From NCBI RefSeq assembly GCF_002099425.1, contig NW_018343987.1, positions 13,579,501-13,643,500 on the forward strand: a stretch of 64,000 bases of DNA, in the 5' to 3' direction. Source of the DNA: Phascolarctos cinereus. Taxonomy: Eukaryota > Chordata > Mammalia > Diprotodontia > Phascolarctidae. Positions 23,903-35,604 of the stretch are shown here, one piece after another. Under the pieces are notes generated by a model that saw nothing but the letters and a program-made list of their open reading frames with translations, did not search any database and was not told where the DNA came from. The number at the start of each line of letters is the position of its first letter. The first letter of the stretch is position 1. Position numbers and translations under genes: made by a program.

Positions 23903-24044
23903 ACATGTCTTATCTACTCTATTATATTAAAAACCCCTTGAGAACAGGAGCCATTTTTTTCATCCTTGTGTCCCCAACACCTAGCATAGTGTCTTACAAA
24001 TACTAGATGCTTAATAAAATTTTGTCTGTTTAATTTTAGAGTGA

Positions 24045-24455
24045 TTATCTTTTCTGTCCCAGATTAGGTCCTCTGGGTCTTTGCATTGCCTTTGCTAATG
24101 TCCATGGATATCACTCCTTTGTAGCTTCTCCAAACTTTAAAGGAAGTGGCTTCATCATCAGTCATAAGATGAGTAAGGAGTTGGGGGAGGTGAACCCATG
24201 GGTGGACCAATATAAGCTTTGTGAACACTGAATAGATTTGTATTTGCTAGGATTTCCCTTTCTTTTCTTAAATAGGTTATGGGCCATAGCTGGAGCTGGG
24301 CCTATGGCTTATGGGTGGAGCAACTCACCCAAATGATAAGTATGATTGGTTGAATACCCAGGCTAAATTTTTCCTTACTTTAAAAGCAGAAATCTTAACA
24401 AAACCATAAAATGTATTTTTTGCATTTATAAAAACCTCACTTACTGAAAACGTGA
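24045..24455. other. No feature recognised
   Basis: Unassigned intergenic sequence. Confidence 0.4.
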
Positions 24456-24457
24456 TA

Positions 24458-24905
24458 AGGGGTGTGATATAGAGGAAAGAGTACACATTTGTTAAAAAGA
24501 TTCAAAATCCTGGGTTCAAATTCTGGCTCTGATACTTTCTACCTTGTTATTATTGTTCAATCATATCTGACTCATCATGGTACCATGGTGGACCATAATA
24601 CACCAGTACTGTGCATGGGATTTTCTTGGCAAAGATACTGGCATGGTTTGCCATTTCCTTCTCTAGTGGATTACAGAGGTTAAGTGACTCACCCAGGGTC
24701 ATACAGCTATTAAGTGTCTGAGGCCAGGTTTAAACTCAGGTCTTCCTGACTCCAGGCCCACCTCTACATCCACTGAGCCACCTAGCTGCCTCCACTTTCT
24801 ACCTAGGGAAGTCATTTAACGCTTCTGGGCTTTAGTTTCCTCATATATAAATGGAAGAGGTTGAAGTAGGTAACTTCCAACGTCCCTTCCAACTTTAAGT
24901 CTATG
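24458..24905 (+). repeat. MIR SINE split by a MAR1 SINE
   Basis: TCCTGGGTTCAAATTCTGGC lies before the insertion. GAAGTCATTTAACGCTTCTG, TAGTTTCCTCATATATAAAT and CCCTTCCAACTTTAAGTCTA lie after it. Confidence 0.85.
24545..24793 (-). repeat. MAR1-type SINE with target-site duplication
   Basis: The reversed MAR1 is flanked by ACTTTCTACCT at 24,534-24,544 and 24,794-24,804, a perfect 11-bp duplication of MIR sequence. It carries the CCATGGTGGACCATAATACA variant block. Confidence 0.92.
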
Positions 24906-24989
24906 AACCACCTGGAACAAAATTTAAAGAGATATAAACACCTAGATATAGTTAGATACATAACCAATTTTTTTTGGAGCTAAAAGTAA

Positions 24990-25130
24990 CCTTAGGAGAC
25001 TCTGACCTAGTTCAACTACTCTGCTGGACAACTTAATCCTCTAGAGTCTAGAGAGAGTTGAAATGAGTTGCTTAAGGTTATACATCATATTAGATACAGA
25101 ATACCATGGAGATAATTGGCAGCTTCATTC
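24990..25130 (-). repeat. MIR remnant
   Basis: AACCTTAGGAGACTCTGACC and GAGTTGCTTAAGGTTATACA are decayed reversed MIR boxes. Confidence 0.5.
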
Positions 25131-25315
25131 ATGATACCTAGAAAGATGAGATTTTATCTCCAAAATATTCAGAATTTCCAGTTTTCAACTAATATTCTGG
25201 GTTTTTCTGATCCAGAATAAGTTTAGCCCATCTTTCTGATAATTGAGGCCTCACAAAACTCTTTTTAGTCTCTGTGCTTGCCTAACTGATAGTATTCTGA
25301 GAAATCTATTTCTTT

Positions 25316-25462
25316 CCTTTTTTTTTGACTAGGCCATGGGGTTAAGTAACTTGCCTGGGGTCACATAGCTATTAAGTGTCAAGTGTCTGAGGCCAGATTT
25401 GAACTCAAGTTCTCTTGACTCCAGGGCTGGTACTCTATCCACTGTACCACCTAGCTTCCCCA
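25316..25462 (-). repeat. WSINE1-like SINE
   Basis: A T-run leads to GGGGTTAAGTAACTTGCCTG and ends CCACTGTACCACCTAGCTTC. Confidence 0.9.
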
Positions 25463-25529
25463 AGACATTTATTTCTAATAATCATTCCTGGAATGACAGG
25501 AAGGCTCTCCAGCAGGAAGGGCATGTAAA

Positions 25530-25915
25530 CCATGATTAACATTGCTTTAAAGCACAGTCCAGTAGACAGAGCCTTAGACCTGTAGTCAGGAAAACCTGGA
25601 TTCAAATCACATATCAAATGCTTGCTAACATGAAATTCTTGGCAAGTAGACTAACTTCATACATAAACATGGGCTATTATTACAACAAGGAAGTTGTAAA
25701 TACCATTTTAGCTGACATTTGCAAAGTTTTTTAATATTTTCCCATATGTCCTTCAGAAGAACCTTGTTAAATAGATACTTTAAGTATGATCACTATTTTA
25801 TACAATAGACAACTGAGAGTAAGGAGTTAAATGACTTACTTATGGCTGTACTTAGTAAATTTGAGTCTACCTTTAAACTCAGGTTGGCTGACTCCAGCTT
25901 GTCTTGAAGTATTTA
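25530..25915. repeat. MIR remnant (+) followed by THER1 (-)
   Basis: CCTGTAGTCAGGAAAACCTG then GGATTCAAATCACATAT is a forward core (25,530-25,645). From 25,675, GCTGACATTTGCAAAGTTTT and GGAGTTAAATGACTTACTTA are a reversed THER1. Confidence 0.6.
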
Positions 25916-26185
25916 TTTGTTAGAACCTAGGCTTATTGTCCTTTTATCTATGTTCCTAGACATACAGGTTGAGGCCAGTATGAGTGTGGTGAGGAAGAAA
26001 ATTTTGATGAAAAGTATTTCATTTTTACTTTTTCATTTATATATTTTTATATTTTTAAAAATTATTATAATTATACTATTTCAATTTCAATGCAAAAATG
26101 ATTCATATCTGGTGAGAGATTAATGTACGCTTGTTAATATTAAAAAGCAAACAGTGAAACAAGAATGAGTAAATGTCCTGATTTT

Positions 26186-27545
26186 CAAAAAAGGAAAGTA
26201 GGTGGAGTCCTAAAGCTATAGACTAGTGAAGCTGACCTAGATTTCTGGCAAAATTATAGAACCTATTATTAAGGAAATGCTTTATGAAAATTTAGAAAAG
26301 GAATCCATTACCATCTGAGAGGTAATCATGAATAGGTCATGCCAGACTAACCTTATTGCCTTTTTTGAATAGGTTACTAAACTGATGGATGAGAGGAATT
26401 CTGTAGACCTATGTAATGGGAATTGGATTAGCTCAGTCTTTACAAACTCATCATTGGCAGGTACAATCCTCCTGTGGACTTCAGAGCATAAACAGTTATG
26501 ATTATTTTTCAGTTTGCTAAACAAATGGTAAAGACATGGAATTTTAGTTGGCTATTAAGCTGGAATTTTGTGTGCATTTCAAAAAGCATTTTTAACATTT
26601 TTTCCTTTTTCTCTATGAGGGAAGATATGCTGTGAGGCTCTAAGTGAAGAGAGAGGTCTCAAACTTTAATCTCCCTACCTGGGCACGCATGTTACCACGA
26701 ATATGAACTTCTCTTTTTCTCTTTAAATCTGTTCATTCTGGATCTTAGGTGAAGGAGTATTGAACTAGGCTGTAACCATGAGCACTTTGAAAAGTCAGGA
26801 AAGTGAGCTGCTAGAGGTCTGAGAGCTGGAGTCCATGTTGACAGATTTTGCCAACAGCCAACCCTGGTGAGGACTGAAGACCTGAGGGACCTACTTGACC
26901 CAGTATAACAGTGGATTGAAGGCAGCCAGGAGGTAGTAATAAGTGACTCTTCCATCAGTTATAATGCATTTGGAAGTGAACTTAATTTAAAAAAAAATGC
27001 TTAGTAGCAACTACTTTAAGGTTGACCCCACTCTTCCCACAAACTGAGGTTGTTGAAGGAAGAACGTGCCCTTAGATCTTAGGAAAAATGGTTTGTACTT
27101 TTGTTCTTGCTGTATCTTCTCAGCAAAAATCCCTTTGTAAACACCAATACATGTGAATGGGTTAAATTATACAGGCAGTAATAGATAATAGTTAACATTG
27201 GGAAGAACACAGTGGAACATGGGCTTAAACCGATGGATTAGAGAAAGAAACCCTTCAACTCCTCAAGGGTACTTCTAGAACCTTGAAGGGAAGATGAACT
27301 TATCTATGTAAGTGAGAATTGGGATAAAGACCTACAAAGTTTATACCAGTGAAGGTCAGCAAGCCACTTGGCAATGTCTCTCAATCTCTGTAGATGATAT
27401 AGATAGATGTGGGCTTGATTAGATAATACAGTTAGGTGGATTCACAACTGGTTAAATGGCTGAAGCCAAAGAATACTGAAAAGTGTCTGGAGGCTTTAGT
27501 GGATTACATGTCTAACATGAGTGAACAGGTGGTGAAGGAACAAGC
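26186..27545 (+). repeat. CR1/L3 LINE reverse-transcriptase part, split by an LTR
   Basis: At 26,186-26,411 GACTAACCTTATTGCCTTTT and GGTTACTAAACTGATGGATG match the CR1 stretch that reads SCLTNLIAFF in other copies. At 27,329-27,545 the next part follows (GATGTGGGCTTGATTAGATA, GTGGATTCACAACTGGTTAA). The reading frame is decayed. Confidence 0.7.
26412..27328 (+). mobile_element. Probable solo LTR of an endogenous retrovirus (fossil)
   Basis: About 0.92 kb interrupts the CR1 copy. It starts TG, has an R/U5-like stretch near 27,100-27,140, and is bracketed by GACCTA at 26,406-26,411 and 27,329-27,334. No internal viral region is present, so it looks like a solo LTR. It is old, and the family is not assigned. 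Confidence 0.55.
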
Positions 27546-28587
27546 AATTTTTTTTTTACAAAAGACATTTTATACTAGACCATTTCTTTATTATCATCAC
27601 ATAATTGACTGAAAAATGTAGATGATACCATGATCCTAATGTGCTTATTGTTGATTGATACTGAAAAAGAATTTTTGATTTGGTAAAGTAAAATGCCATC
27701 TCCCTTCCAATAAGGTGTCTCCCATTTATCCATTAAATTCATGTCAAGATTCCTTTTTTCAAAAGTTAATTTATTTATTTTTAGTTTTCAACATTCACTT
27801 CCACAAGATTTTGAGTTCCAAATTTTCTCCCCATCTCATCCCTCCCCCACCTCAAGATGGCATGCATTCTGAATACCCCTTCCCCTAATTGGCCCTCCCT
27901 TCTATCTCTCCTCCCCTTCTCCTATCTTCTTCCCCTTCAATTTTCCTGTAGGGCAGGATAGATTTCTATACCCCATTTCCTGTATATCTTATTTCCCAGT
28001 TGCATGTGAAAACAAATTTTTTTAACATTTGTTTTTAAAACTTTGGGTTCTAAATTTTCTCCCTTCCTCCCTCCCCACCCACCCTCATTGAGAAGGCAAG
28101 CAACTCGATACAGGTTATACATGTGTAGTCATGCAAAACACTTCCATAGTAGTCATGTTGTGAAAAACTAAGTATATTTTGCTTAATCCTATCTCGCCTT
28201 CCATTTATTCTATTCTCTCTTTTGACCTTGACCCTCCTTAGAAATGTTTGCTTCTGATTACCCCCTCTTCCAATCTGCTCTTCCCTCTATCATCTTCCTG
28301 ATCACTTGTTCCCCCCCCCATTTTCCTGTGGGTAAGATAGATTTCCATACCCAATTGAGTGTGTATGTTATTCCCTCCTTAAGCCAAATCCTATGAGAAT
28401 AAGATTCATTCCTTTCCTTTCACCTTCCCCCATTTCCCCTCCACTGTAAAAGCTTTTTCTTGTCTGTTTTATGTAAGATAATTTACCCCATTCTACCTCT
28501 CCCTTTTTCCTTCTCCCAGTATATTCCTCTCTCACCCCTTAATTTTATTCTCCAGATATCACTCTTTCATCTTCAACTCACCCTGTG

Positions 28588-28641
<54 letters not shown>
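28588..28641. repeat. (CTAT)n microsatellite
   Basis: About 13 perfect tetranucleotide units lie in the HAL1 3' region. Confidence 0.95.
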
Positions 28642-28642
<1 letters not shown>

Positions 28643-28864
28643 CATACATATAATTTTTTCCCTCTAACTATCCTAATTCTGACAAAGGTCTCATGAGTTA
28701 CAAATATCATCTTTCTATGCAAGAATGTAAACAGTTCAACCTTAATAAGTCCCTTATGATTTCTCTTTCCTGTTTACCTCTTCATGTTCCACTTGAGTCT
28801 TATATTTGAAAGTCAAATTTTCTATTCAGTTCTGGTCGTTTCATCAAGAATGCTTGAAAGTCCT

Positions 28865-29725
28865 CTGTTTCACTGAAAATCCATTTTGCCCCAAAGGATT
28901 ATCCACAGTTTTGCTGGGTAGGTGATTCTTGGTTGTAATCCTATCTCCTTTGCCCTCCAGAGTATTATATTCCAAGCCCTCCAGTCCCTTAATGTAGAAG
29001 CTGCTAAATCTTGTGTTATCCTGATTGTGTTTCCACAGTACTTGAATTGTTTCTTTCTGGCTGCTTGTAATATTTTCTCCTTGACCTGGAATTTGGCTAC
29101 AATATTCCTAGAGTTTTCCTTCAGGGATCTCTTTCAGGAGGTGATCAGTGGATTCTTTCAATTTCTATTTTGCCCTCTGGTTCTAAAATGTCAGGGCAGT
29201 TTTCCTTGATAATTTCTTGAAAGATGATGTCTAGGCTCTGTTTTTGATCATGGCTTTCAGACAGTCCAATAATTTTTAAATTCTCTCTCCTGGATCTATT
29301 TTCTAGGTCAGTTGTTTTTCCAATGAGATATTTCATATTGTCTTCTATTTTTTCATTCTTTTGGATTTGTTTTACAGTGGCTTGATTTCTCATAAAGTCA
29401 CTACTTCCAATTGCTCCATTCTAGTTTTTAAGGAAGTATTTTCTTCAGTAAGCTTTTGGACTTCCTTTTCTATTTGGCCAATTTTACTTTGTAAGGCATT
29501 CTTCTCCTCATTGGCTTTTTGGACCTCTTTTGCCATATGGGTTAGTCTATTTTTTATGGTGTTATTTTCTTCAGTATTTTTTGGGGCCTCATTTAGCAAG
29601 CTGTTGACTTGTTTTTCATGATTTTCTTGCATCAATCTCATTTCTCTTCCCAGTTTTCCCTCTCTTTCTCTTACTTGCTTCCCAAAATCCTTTTTGAGCT
29701 CTTCCATGGTCTGGGACTGATTCAT
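28865..29725 (-). mobile_element. HAL1 ORF1p coding region (decayed)
   Basis: It starts MNQSQTMEELKKDFG. The first 110 residues form a heptad-rich coiled coil (EEKNALQSKIGQIEKEVQKL). They are followed by the L1 RRM landmark DLENRSRRENLKIIGL and C-terminal motifs KEKILQAARKK and LQPRITYPAKL in shifted frames. At least two frame breaks occur (near 29,390 and 29,140). The role in the parent family is RNA binding and chaperoning in the retrotransposition particle. Confidence 0.85.
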
Positions 29726-31604
29726 ATTTTTCTTGGAGGCTTTGGATATAGGAGCTTTGTTTTTGTTGTCTTCTTCTGGTTGTATGTTTTGATCTTCTTT
29801 GTTACCAAAGTCCTCTGTGTCAAGGTAGAGGTCTGCTTCCAGTGTGGAGAATGTACTGTCCCAAGCTTTGGGGGTTTTATGCAGCTGTTTTCAGAGATAC
29901 TTTTAGGGACCTATAAATTTTCAGTTCTTCCAATGTTTACTCCTTTCCTGGCCTATGCTCTGGTCTATGAGTGACCACAAGCACTCTTTTCTGCCTTGGA
30001 ACTGTGGGGAGGATTTTATCTTTACCACCACTACAAGCTCCATCACACCAGCACTCCTTCTTGCAGCCTAGGACTGCCACCCAGAACTGTGACCCAGATT
30101 CAACCACAGGAAAAGCAAGAGAATGCTGCCTCAGCACTAGCAAAGAGATCCCTGCAATCCCCCTCTGATCAACCACCAGATTCCCCCTCAGTCTGTGGTC
30201 TGAAAGGTCTAGAAGCAGCTGCCACCCAGGGGCCACACTCAGGGACTGGGGCTGGGACTGAGCTTCTCTCTCACTGTAGTCACAGACTTTTCCTACTGAC
30301 CTTCTAAGTTGTCTTTGGCGTTGATGGGTTGAGAAGTCTGGAAACTGCTACAGCTTCCTGTGCTTCAGTTTTCTGAGGCCTGCTCCAGGTTCACTGAGGC
30401 CTGTTTAGCCCACACCAAACTTCATTCCTCTGCCACTGCAGATCAACCATCCAGGTTGTCTTGGGCTGGAAATTTGTTTCACTCTGTCTTTTTGTGGGTT
30501 CTGCTGTTTTGTAATTTTTTAGAGCCATTTTTACAGGTATTTGGAAAGGTTTGGGGGAGAGCTCAAGCAAGTCACTGCTTTTACTCTGCCATCTTGGCTC
30601 CACCCCTATCCAAGTCAAGGTTCCTTAAAAGATTTAACAATAATGATAACTTTGTTCAATAAAATCAAACAAGCTGTAAAACAGGTATATGCAGTATGCC
30701 AAAGTCATTGGCCACTATGATGGAGAAGATCCAGCACAGTGTCCAACTTGGAAAGAGATATTCCGAATTATCAGGTTTAATAAATGTTCTTATTTATGGG
30801 TAACACTGGCTGCTTTCAACAAACCTTGAAACACTGAATAGCCTCCTGAAAGGGCTCAGTAACCACTCAGAAGAATTTGGCCCAACCATCCACATAGTAA
30901 AGATCAAACGTATAAAAAATTACCATTGCCCAGATTATTACATGTAATTGGATGGACAGCATGTAGAGCATATCCATTAATATCCATTAGTATTCAAATG
31001 GACAGTGAGTTGGTCCCAGATTGCATAGCATGGGGAAAGTGAATAGGATTAACTTCAGGAAATTGCAAAATTCCTTTTACTAGAAATAAAAAAGGTCTAT
31101 CTTATTTTTTAAAATAACAATACTGTATTGATGTTGCCATATAGTTATAAGATGTGGATCACAACAGTCTCTGAAGAATTGAAAATGAAGATCAGAGAGG
31201 GCAATGGAGAAGGGTATGGTGAATTCAAGCAAGCTGAAACACATACCCAATAAGAAACCCTGAAGAACAGCACTAAAGGATATAATCAAAGAAATTTATG
31301 ATAGAAAAAGAAGATAGACTGGTCACACAAGGGAAGGTTAAGAGATGACAGGTAGACAACCAGAATGCTCCACTGGTATCCCTACAACAAACTGGAAAGA
31401 GAAAAGAAAGCAATGAAAATCTCTAATACCTTAAGTGCATACCCTATGGCAAACTTATAGAGGACAAAGATAAAAGTTGCACAGAATGGAATGAAGTGAA
31501 TGAGTTGTGATATCCATCACTGGAAGGAATATTTAAAATGATGAGGGCATAGACCTATTTGAGTATTTAGTTTAAGAATGGAAATTAGATTCCAGAATTC
31601 TATA

Positions 31605-32088
31605 GCTTGAGATTTTCATAAATCCATATATAAATAATGGCAGTAATGATTTGAACTGCTTATCTATGGTTATTATTATTTTGTTATTGTGGCTTTTTTT
31701 TTTAACATCAAAGAGAGGTTAGGAAAGGAAGACTAAGGGGCATGCAAGGGATTGTTACTGAGTACCAAGTTTAAGTACTCCTAAAATAAACACATTAGCT
31801 CACTGAAAGTTATCCCAGACCTCTATAAACACTGCACTTAACAAGATCCACATCAGTGAAACATGACAGAAATAATAGAAGTTAGAAATCTTTCAACTAA
31901 CAAAGGGAGACTTTTTTGAAACTTTTTCTTGATGTATCAAAATTTAGCCTTAGACCATTGGACTGCCATTTTACTTTTTGAGTAATTTAAGTACAATCAA
32001 CAACATTCCCTTTAACCCTTTTGCTTCAGAACAATGTTTAATGAGATCTCAGTTTTTAGGCTCCAGGTAGCTTGGGAAGCAGTTATTG
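31605..32088. other. No feature recognised
   Basis: Unassigned intergenic sequence. Confidence 0.4.
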
Positions 32089-32092
32089 TGGG

Positions 32093-32295
32093 GCTAGGTT
32101 TCTTAGCCTAGGGTCTCTGAAATTGTTTTTTTAAAATAATTTTTGATAACTATACTTCAACATACTGTAATTGGTTTCCTTTGTAATCCTATTTGTTTTA
32201 TTTTATACATTTGAAAATTCAATGCTGAGAAGAGGTCCTTGAACTTAACCAGACTGCCAAGTGGTCCATGAAACAAAAAAGGTTAAGAACTCCTG
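32093..32295 (-). mobile_element. hAT-type transposon, same family as 3,053-3,272
   Basis: The reverse complement starts CAGGAGTTCTTAACCTTTTT, has GGATTACAAAGGAAACCAAT and ends TAGGCTAAGAAACCTAGC. The ends form an imperfect inverted repeat. Confidence 0.7.
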
Positions 32296-32427
32296 GGATC
32301 ACTCTGAAAAAAAAACTTCTTAATTGGCAGAATTCAAGAACAGACACCCTCATCAGGAAATTTCAGTTTGCTTTGGTTTTGAACTATCAAATCCAGGTAG
32401 GCAGAAGTCAGTAATAATAATGATGAA

Positions 32428-32668
32428 GATAATAGCTAGCGTTAATGTAAAACTTTAAGGTTTATAAAGCAATTTACAAATAATCTCATTTGATCCTCAC
32501 TACAACTCTGGGAAATGTTATTCTCTCCATTTTACAGATAAGGAAATGGAAGGTAAGAAAAATTAAGTGACTTGCCCATTGCCACAGAGGTAGGAAGTGT
32601 CTGAGGCAGAATTTGAACTTAGGTCTTCTTACTCTGAGTCCAGTGCTCTATCTACTTTACCACCTATT
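32428..32668 (-). repeat. THER1/MIR SINE, near full length
   Basis: TAATAATAATGATGAAGATA, AATCTCATTTGATCCTCACT, CATTTTACAGATAAGGAAAT and CAGTGCTCTATCTACTTTAC in reversed order. Confidence 0.85.
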
Positions 32669-32679
32669 ATTTACAAAGC

Positions 32680-33848
32680 AAATTGAATAAGCTCAACCAT
32701 ACTTTTCTCTCTCCACTTCTTTTATCCTTCTTTTTATATGAATTTTGCTTTTCTCTCTCTCTTTTCACCCTTCTCTCTCCTTTTGCCCTATTACATTTAC
32801 CTTCTCTGTTTTCTCATATTCCTCTTCTTTCTCCTACTTTTTCCCCTTTTCATCCTTTCTTCCAACAAATCTAAGATGGTTACTATAATGTAATCCCACT
32901 GATATTCCGAGTTTGATTCAGACCACAAGAAATCAAACAAATTCACCAACCTATAAGATAGAATCTTGCTATTATGACAAGTTAGCTAAGAAAGAAAAAA
33001 CAAAATATCCTTATTCTTCCTCTGAGTGTTCTGGAACCCTTATTATGCCTCTAACTTGTTGCCTCATTCTGGGTTTTGTTTACTGCTCATCATTCACCAT
33101 ACTTTTCCCTCTCTAAATTATCTTGCAATGATTAAAATCCAATAATGTAATCATTCTGCTGCCATCATGTCTGGGCTTTTAAACAGAGGAATAAGAAAAT
33201 GATTCCCTTTGGCGACAGCAAAATGTCCCACGACATCTACTCTTGCTATTTGATCACTGTGAGGACTGCCAACTAATGGCCAAGATTTGATGTGATCTTG
33301 CTCATTAAGCTCTGTGTTGGACATTGTGTCTCTTGCAGACTACCACAGTCAAGATTTGTAATTCCCAGGAGGAAGTTTTACCCAGAGGGAACAAGAGGAG
33401 CTTCCAATGATTTAGTAGATTTAGAGCCACAGAAAGTTCAACATAAGTGAAGGAGGCTTAATCATAACTTGGGCCCATTATTTTCTATTGAGCTATAATT
33501 CTTTTTTTTTTTAAAGGTGTGGGCATAGGATAATGTGGAAAATCTTCCCAAGGCAAGAAATTTCATGACTGAGGAAAATACAGACAGTGATACAACCTAG
33601 CATAAGTGAATTTCGGTGAATACGTGATTTAATTGGTCATAAGTGTTCCACCCAGCAATGTAGATTGTGACCCTTCCAGGACTTTTTGTCCTGTGAAATT
33701 TTTGTCCATTTCTTTCCACCATAGAAAAACCAACCAAGAAGCCCAACAAAGAAAGGGTAGAAGAAATACCATAAAGATATATAGCTTCAGGCAATGGAAT
33801 GTAGGTGTAGACTGCTAACAAATATAGGTCAATTTGGTGGACTGAAAT
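32680..33848. other. No feature recognised (pyrimidine-rich start)
   Basis: A CT-rich stretch at 32,690-32,870 is followed by unassigned sequence. No exon or known repeat was identified. Confidence 0.4.
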
Positions 33849-33851
33849 GAG

Positions 33852-33998
33852 AAAAAGATTTTTTTTTTTTGGTGAGGCAATTGGGTTTAAGTGACTTGCC
33901 TAGGGTCACACAGCTAGTAAGTGTCAAGTGTCTGAGATTGAATTTGAACTCAGGTCCTCCTGACTTCAAGGCCAGTGCGCCACTTAGCTGCCCCAAGA
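33852..33998 (-). repeat. WSINE1-like SINE
   Basis: A T-run, GGTGAGGCAATTGGGTTTAA, GGTCACACAGCTAGTAAGTG and GCGCCACTTAGCTGCCCC. Confidence 0.92.
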
Positions 33999-34004
33999 TC
34001 AATC

Positions 34005-34325
34005 TTTTTTGAGGAAAGACTTTATGTGTAGCTCAAACCACAAAGAAGCAAACCCACAAATATCAGCACCTCCATAAACCTAAATTGTAGGCACCAATAG
34101 AATAAGCCTGGTAAATCCAATACATCATTGATAAACATTATTGTTATCACACCAGTGTCAGTTATGCCCTCTGGCATAAAGGTTTCCCCTCCCATTTAGT
34201 GAATTAGTATATCCTTCTCTCCCTGTCCCCTCTTCCCCTTCCCATCCCACCCTAGCCATGGGGAACTTAGAAGCAGTTAGAATCTATTCCTTAACCCAGT
34301 ACAGCAATATTAATCAGCACTAATT
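34005..34325. other. No feature recognised
   Basis: Unassigned intergenic sequence. Confidence 0.4.
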
Positions 34326-34329
34326 TGCA

Positions 34330-35165
34330 CCTGGTTAGCACAAAAGAAAATGTTCATTTATATAAGGAAAATGTTCGTTTGTATATGCATATGGAAAGAA
34401 ATCTTATATTGATATTTACTAAATTCACACAGAGGAATAAATGCCAGAAACAAGTTATGACATATGAATGTAGTGGAATAGTATTACGGTTCTTCAAGAA
34501 AACAATGAAGGGCAGGTAGGTAGCAAAGTGGATAGAATGTCAGGGCTGAAGTCAGGAAGACTCATCTTCCTGAGTTCAAATCCAATCTCAGACTAGTTGG
34601 GTGACCCTGGGCAAGTCACTTAACCCTGTTTGCCTCAGTTTCCTCATGTGTAAAATGAGCTGGAGAAGGAAATGGCAAACTACTCCAGTATTTTTGCCAA
34701 GAAAACCCCAAATGTAGTAACAAAGAGTCAGACAAGACTGAAATGATTGAACAAGAAGAAAACAAAGGATGTGATGACTACACATGGGAATGTGTATGGG
34801 AAATGGGTAAACCTGAATTGATACAAAATGAAGAAAGAACCAGGAGAACAAGAGACACAATGACTACAACAATGTAAAGAACAACAACCAAAAAAACCCC
34901 CTATAAAAACTGAATATTGTAAAATTATGATGACCAAACTTGGCCCCAGAGATGAGGAATGAGTCCGTGCCTCCCTCCTTTCTTTCCAGCAGTAGTGACT
35001 ATAGGTGTGGAACACTGCATAATATGTGAGAGGAGGTCTATGCAAATTGCTTTTGTCCTGCTTTTTTTGATTTCTTTGTCATGGGAGATGGCTCTCTGGG
35101 AGGAAATGGGGGGCAGGATACATTGGAAAATAAAGGTGCTATAAAAACAAAAGGTCAATTTTGCA
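34330..35165 (+). repeat. L1 3' end split by a MAR1 SINE
   Basis: ATGACATATGAATGTAGTGG then AATAGTATTACGG is ORF2-end sequence. After the SINE, GAAGAAAGAACCAGGAGAAC, AACTTGGCCCCAGAGATGAG and GATGGCTCTCTGGGAGGAAA lead to the 3' end GGAAAATAAAGGTGCTATAA. Confidence 0.7.
34509..34757 (+). repeat. MAR1-type SINE
   Basis: GGGCAGGTAGGTAGCAAAGT, GAAGTCAGGAAGACTCATCT, GAGCTGGAGAAGGAAATGGC and AGTCAGACAAGACTGAAATG. Confidence 0.92.
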
Positions 35166-35389
35166 AAAGGAGTTGTGCCAAAATCTACATATGTGCATAT
35201 GAATAGTGACCATATGGATTAGCAAAATTTGACGCCAAAGCTGTGGCTGATAGGCCAGGTCAGAGGACAAAGAATTAGGAAATCATAAGTTCTATCATTG
35301 GCTCCGCCATTTTCAGTTGTGATACTAAGCAAGTAACAATTGTTTTCTCCTAAGTGGAATGAGGTTAGAGTGCAGAACTCTAAGGCCTC

Positions 35390-35600
35390 TGGCAGTGTGG
35401 TACTTTGGAAGGAGCCGTGCACTTGGAATCAAAGAGATCTGAGTTCAATCCTGTTTTGCCAACTGCGTAGCCCTGAGCAAGTCATTTGACTTCGGGGACT
35501 CTGTTTCCTCTTCTGTAAAATGAGAGGGTTGGACTAGGTGACCTCTGAGCCCTCTTCCAGCTCGAGACCGAGGTTCCCCTTCTAGTCTGTGATTCTATTA
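35390..35600 (+). repeat. MIR SINE with L2-like tail
   Basis: AGAGATCTGAGTTCAATCCT, GAGCAAGTCATTTGACTTCG and GAGAGGGTTGGACTAGGTGA with a CCTCTTCCAGCTCGAGAC end. Confidence 0.85.
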
Positions 35601-35604
35601 CCTT

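Larger units (their letters stand above)
22990..24040 (+). repeat. L2 LINE 3' part split by a SINE and a polypyrimidine tract
   Basis: The end of the L2 frame is seen at 22,990-23,500 (CACTCCTCATTGCCTACCAA, CACTCAAGGCCCTCCACAAC). The L2 terminus is at 23,905-24,040 (CACCTAGCATAGTGTCTTAC, GCTTAATAAAATTTTGTCTG). Confidence 0.75.
27756..30613 (-). mobile_element. Full-length HAL1 (half-L1) with target-site duplications
   Basis: On the minus strand it begins GGGGTGGAGCCAAGATGGCA (30,602 downwards), then a GC-richer 5' UTR of about 0.87 kb, ORF1, a 1.1-kb 3' region and the 3' end at 27,756. GTCAAGATTCCTT (27,743-27,755) and GTCAAGGTTCCTT (30,614-30,626) form the duplication. No ORF2 or RT sequence lies between ORF1 and the 3' end, which defines a half-L1. 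Confidence 0.8.
27590..31600 (+). repeat. RTE-clade LINE fragment, split by a HAL1 copy
   Basis: The RT part reads IDTEKEFL near 27,650 and, after the HAL1, MMEKIQHSVQLGKRY near 30,720. Endonuclease-distal sequence such as AGAAGATAGACTGGTCACAC and ACCAGAATGCTCCACTGGTA follows at 31,310-31,380. Many frame breaks. Confidence 0.7.

Noticed and set aside
29145-29725. Coiled-coil protein on the minus strand
   Set aside because: It is ORF1p of the HAL1 copy, not a host coiled-coil gene.
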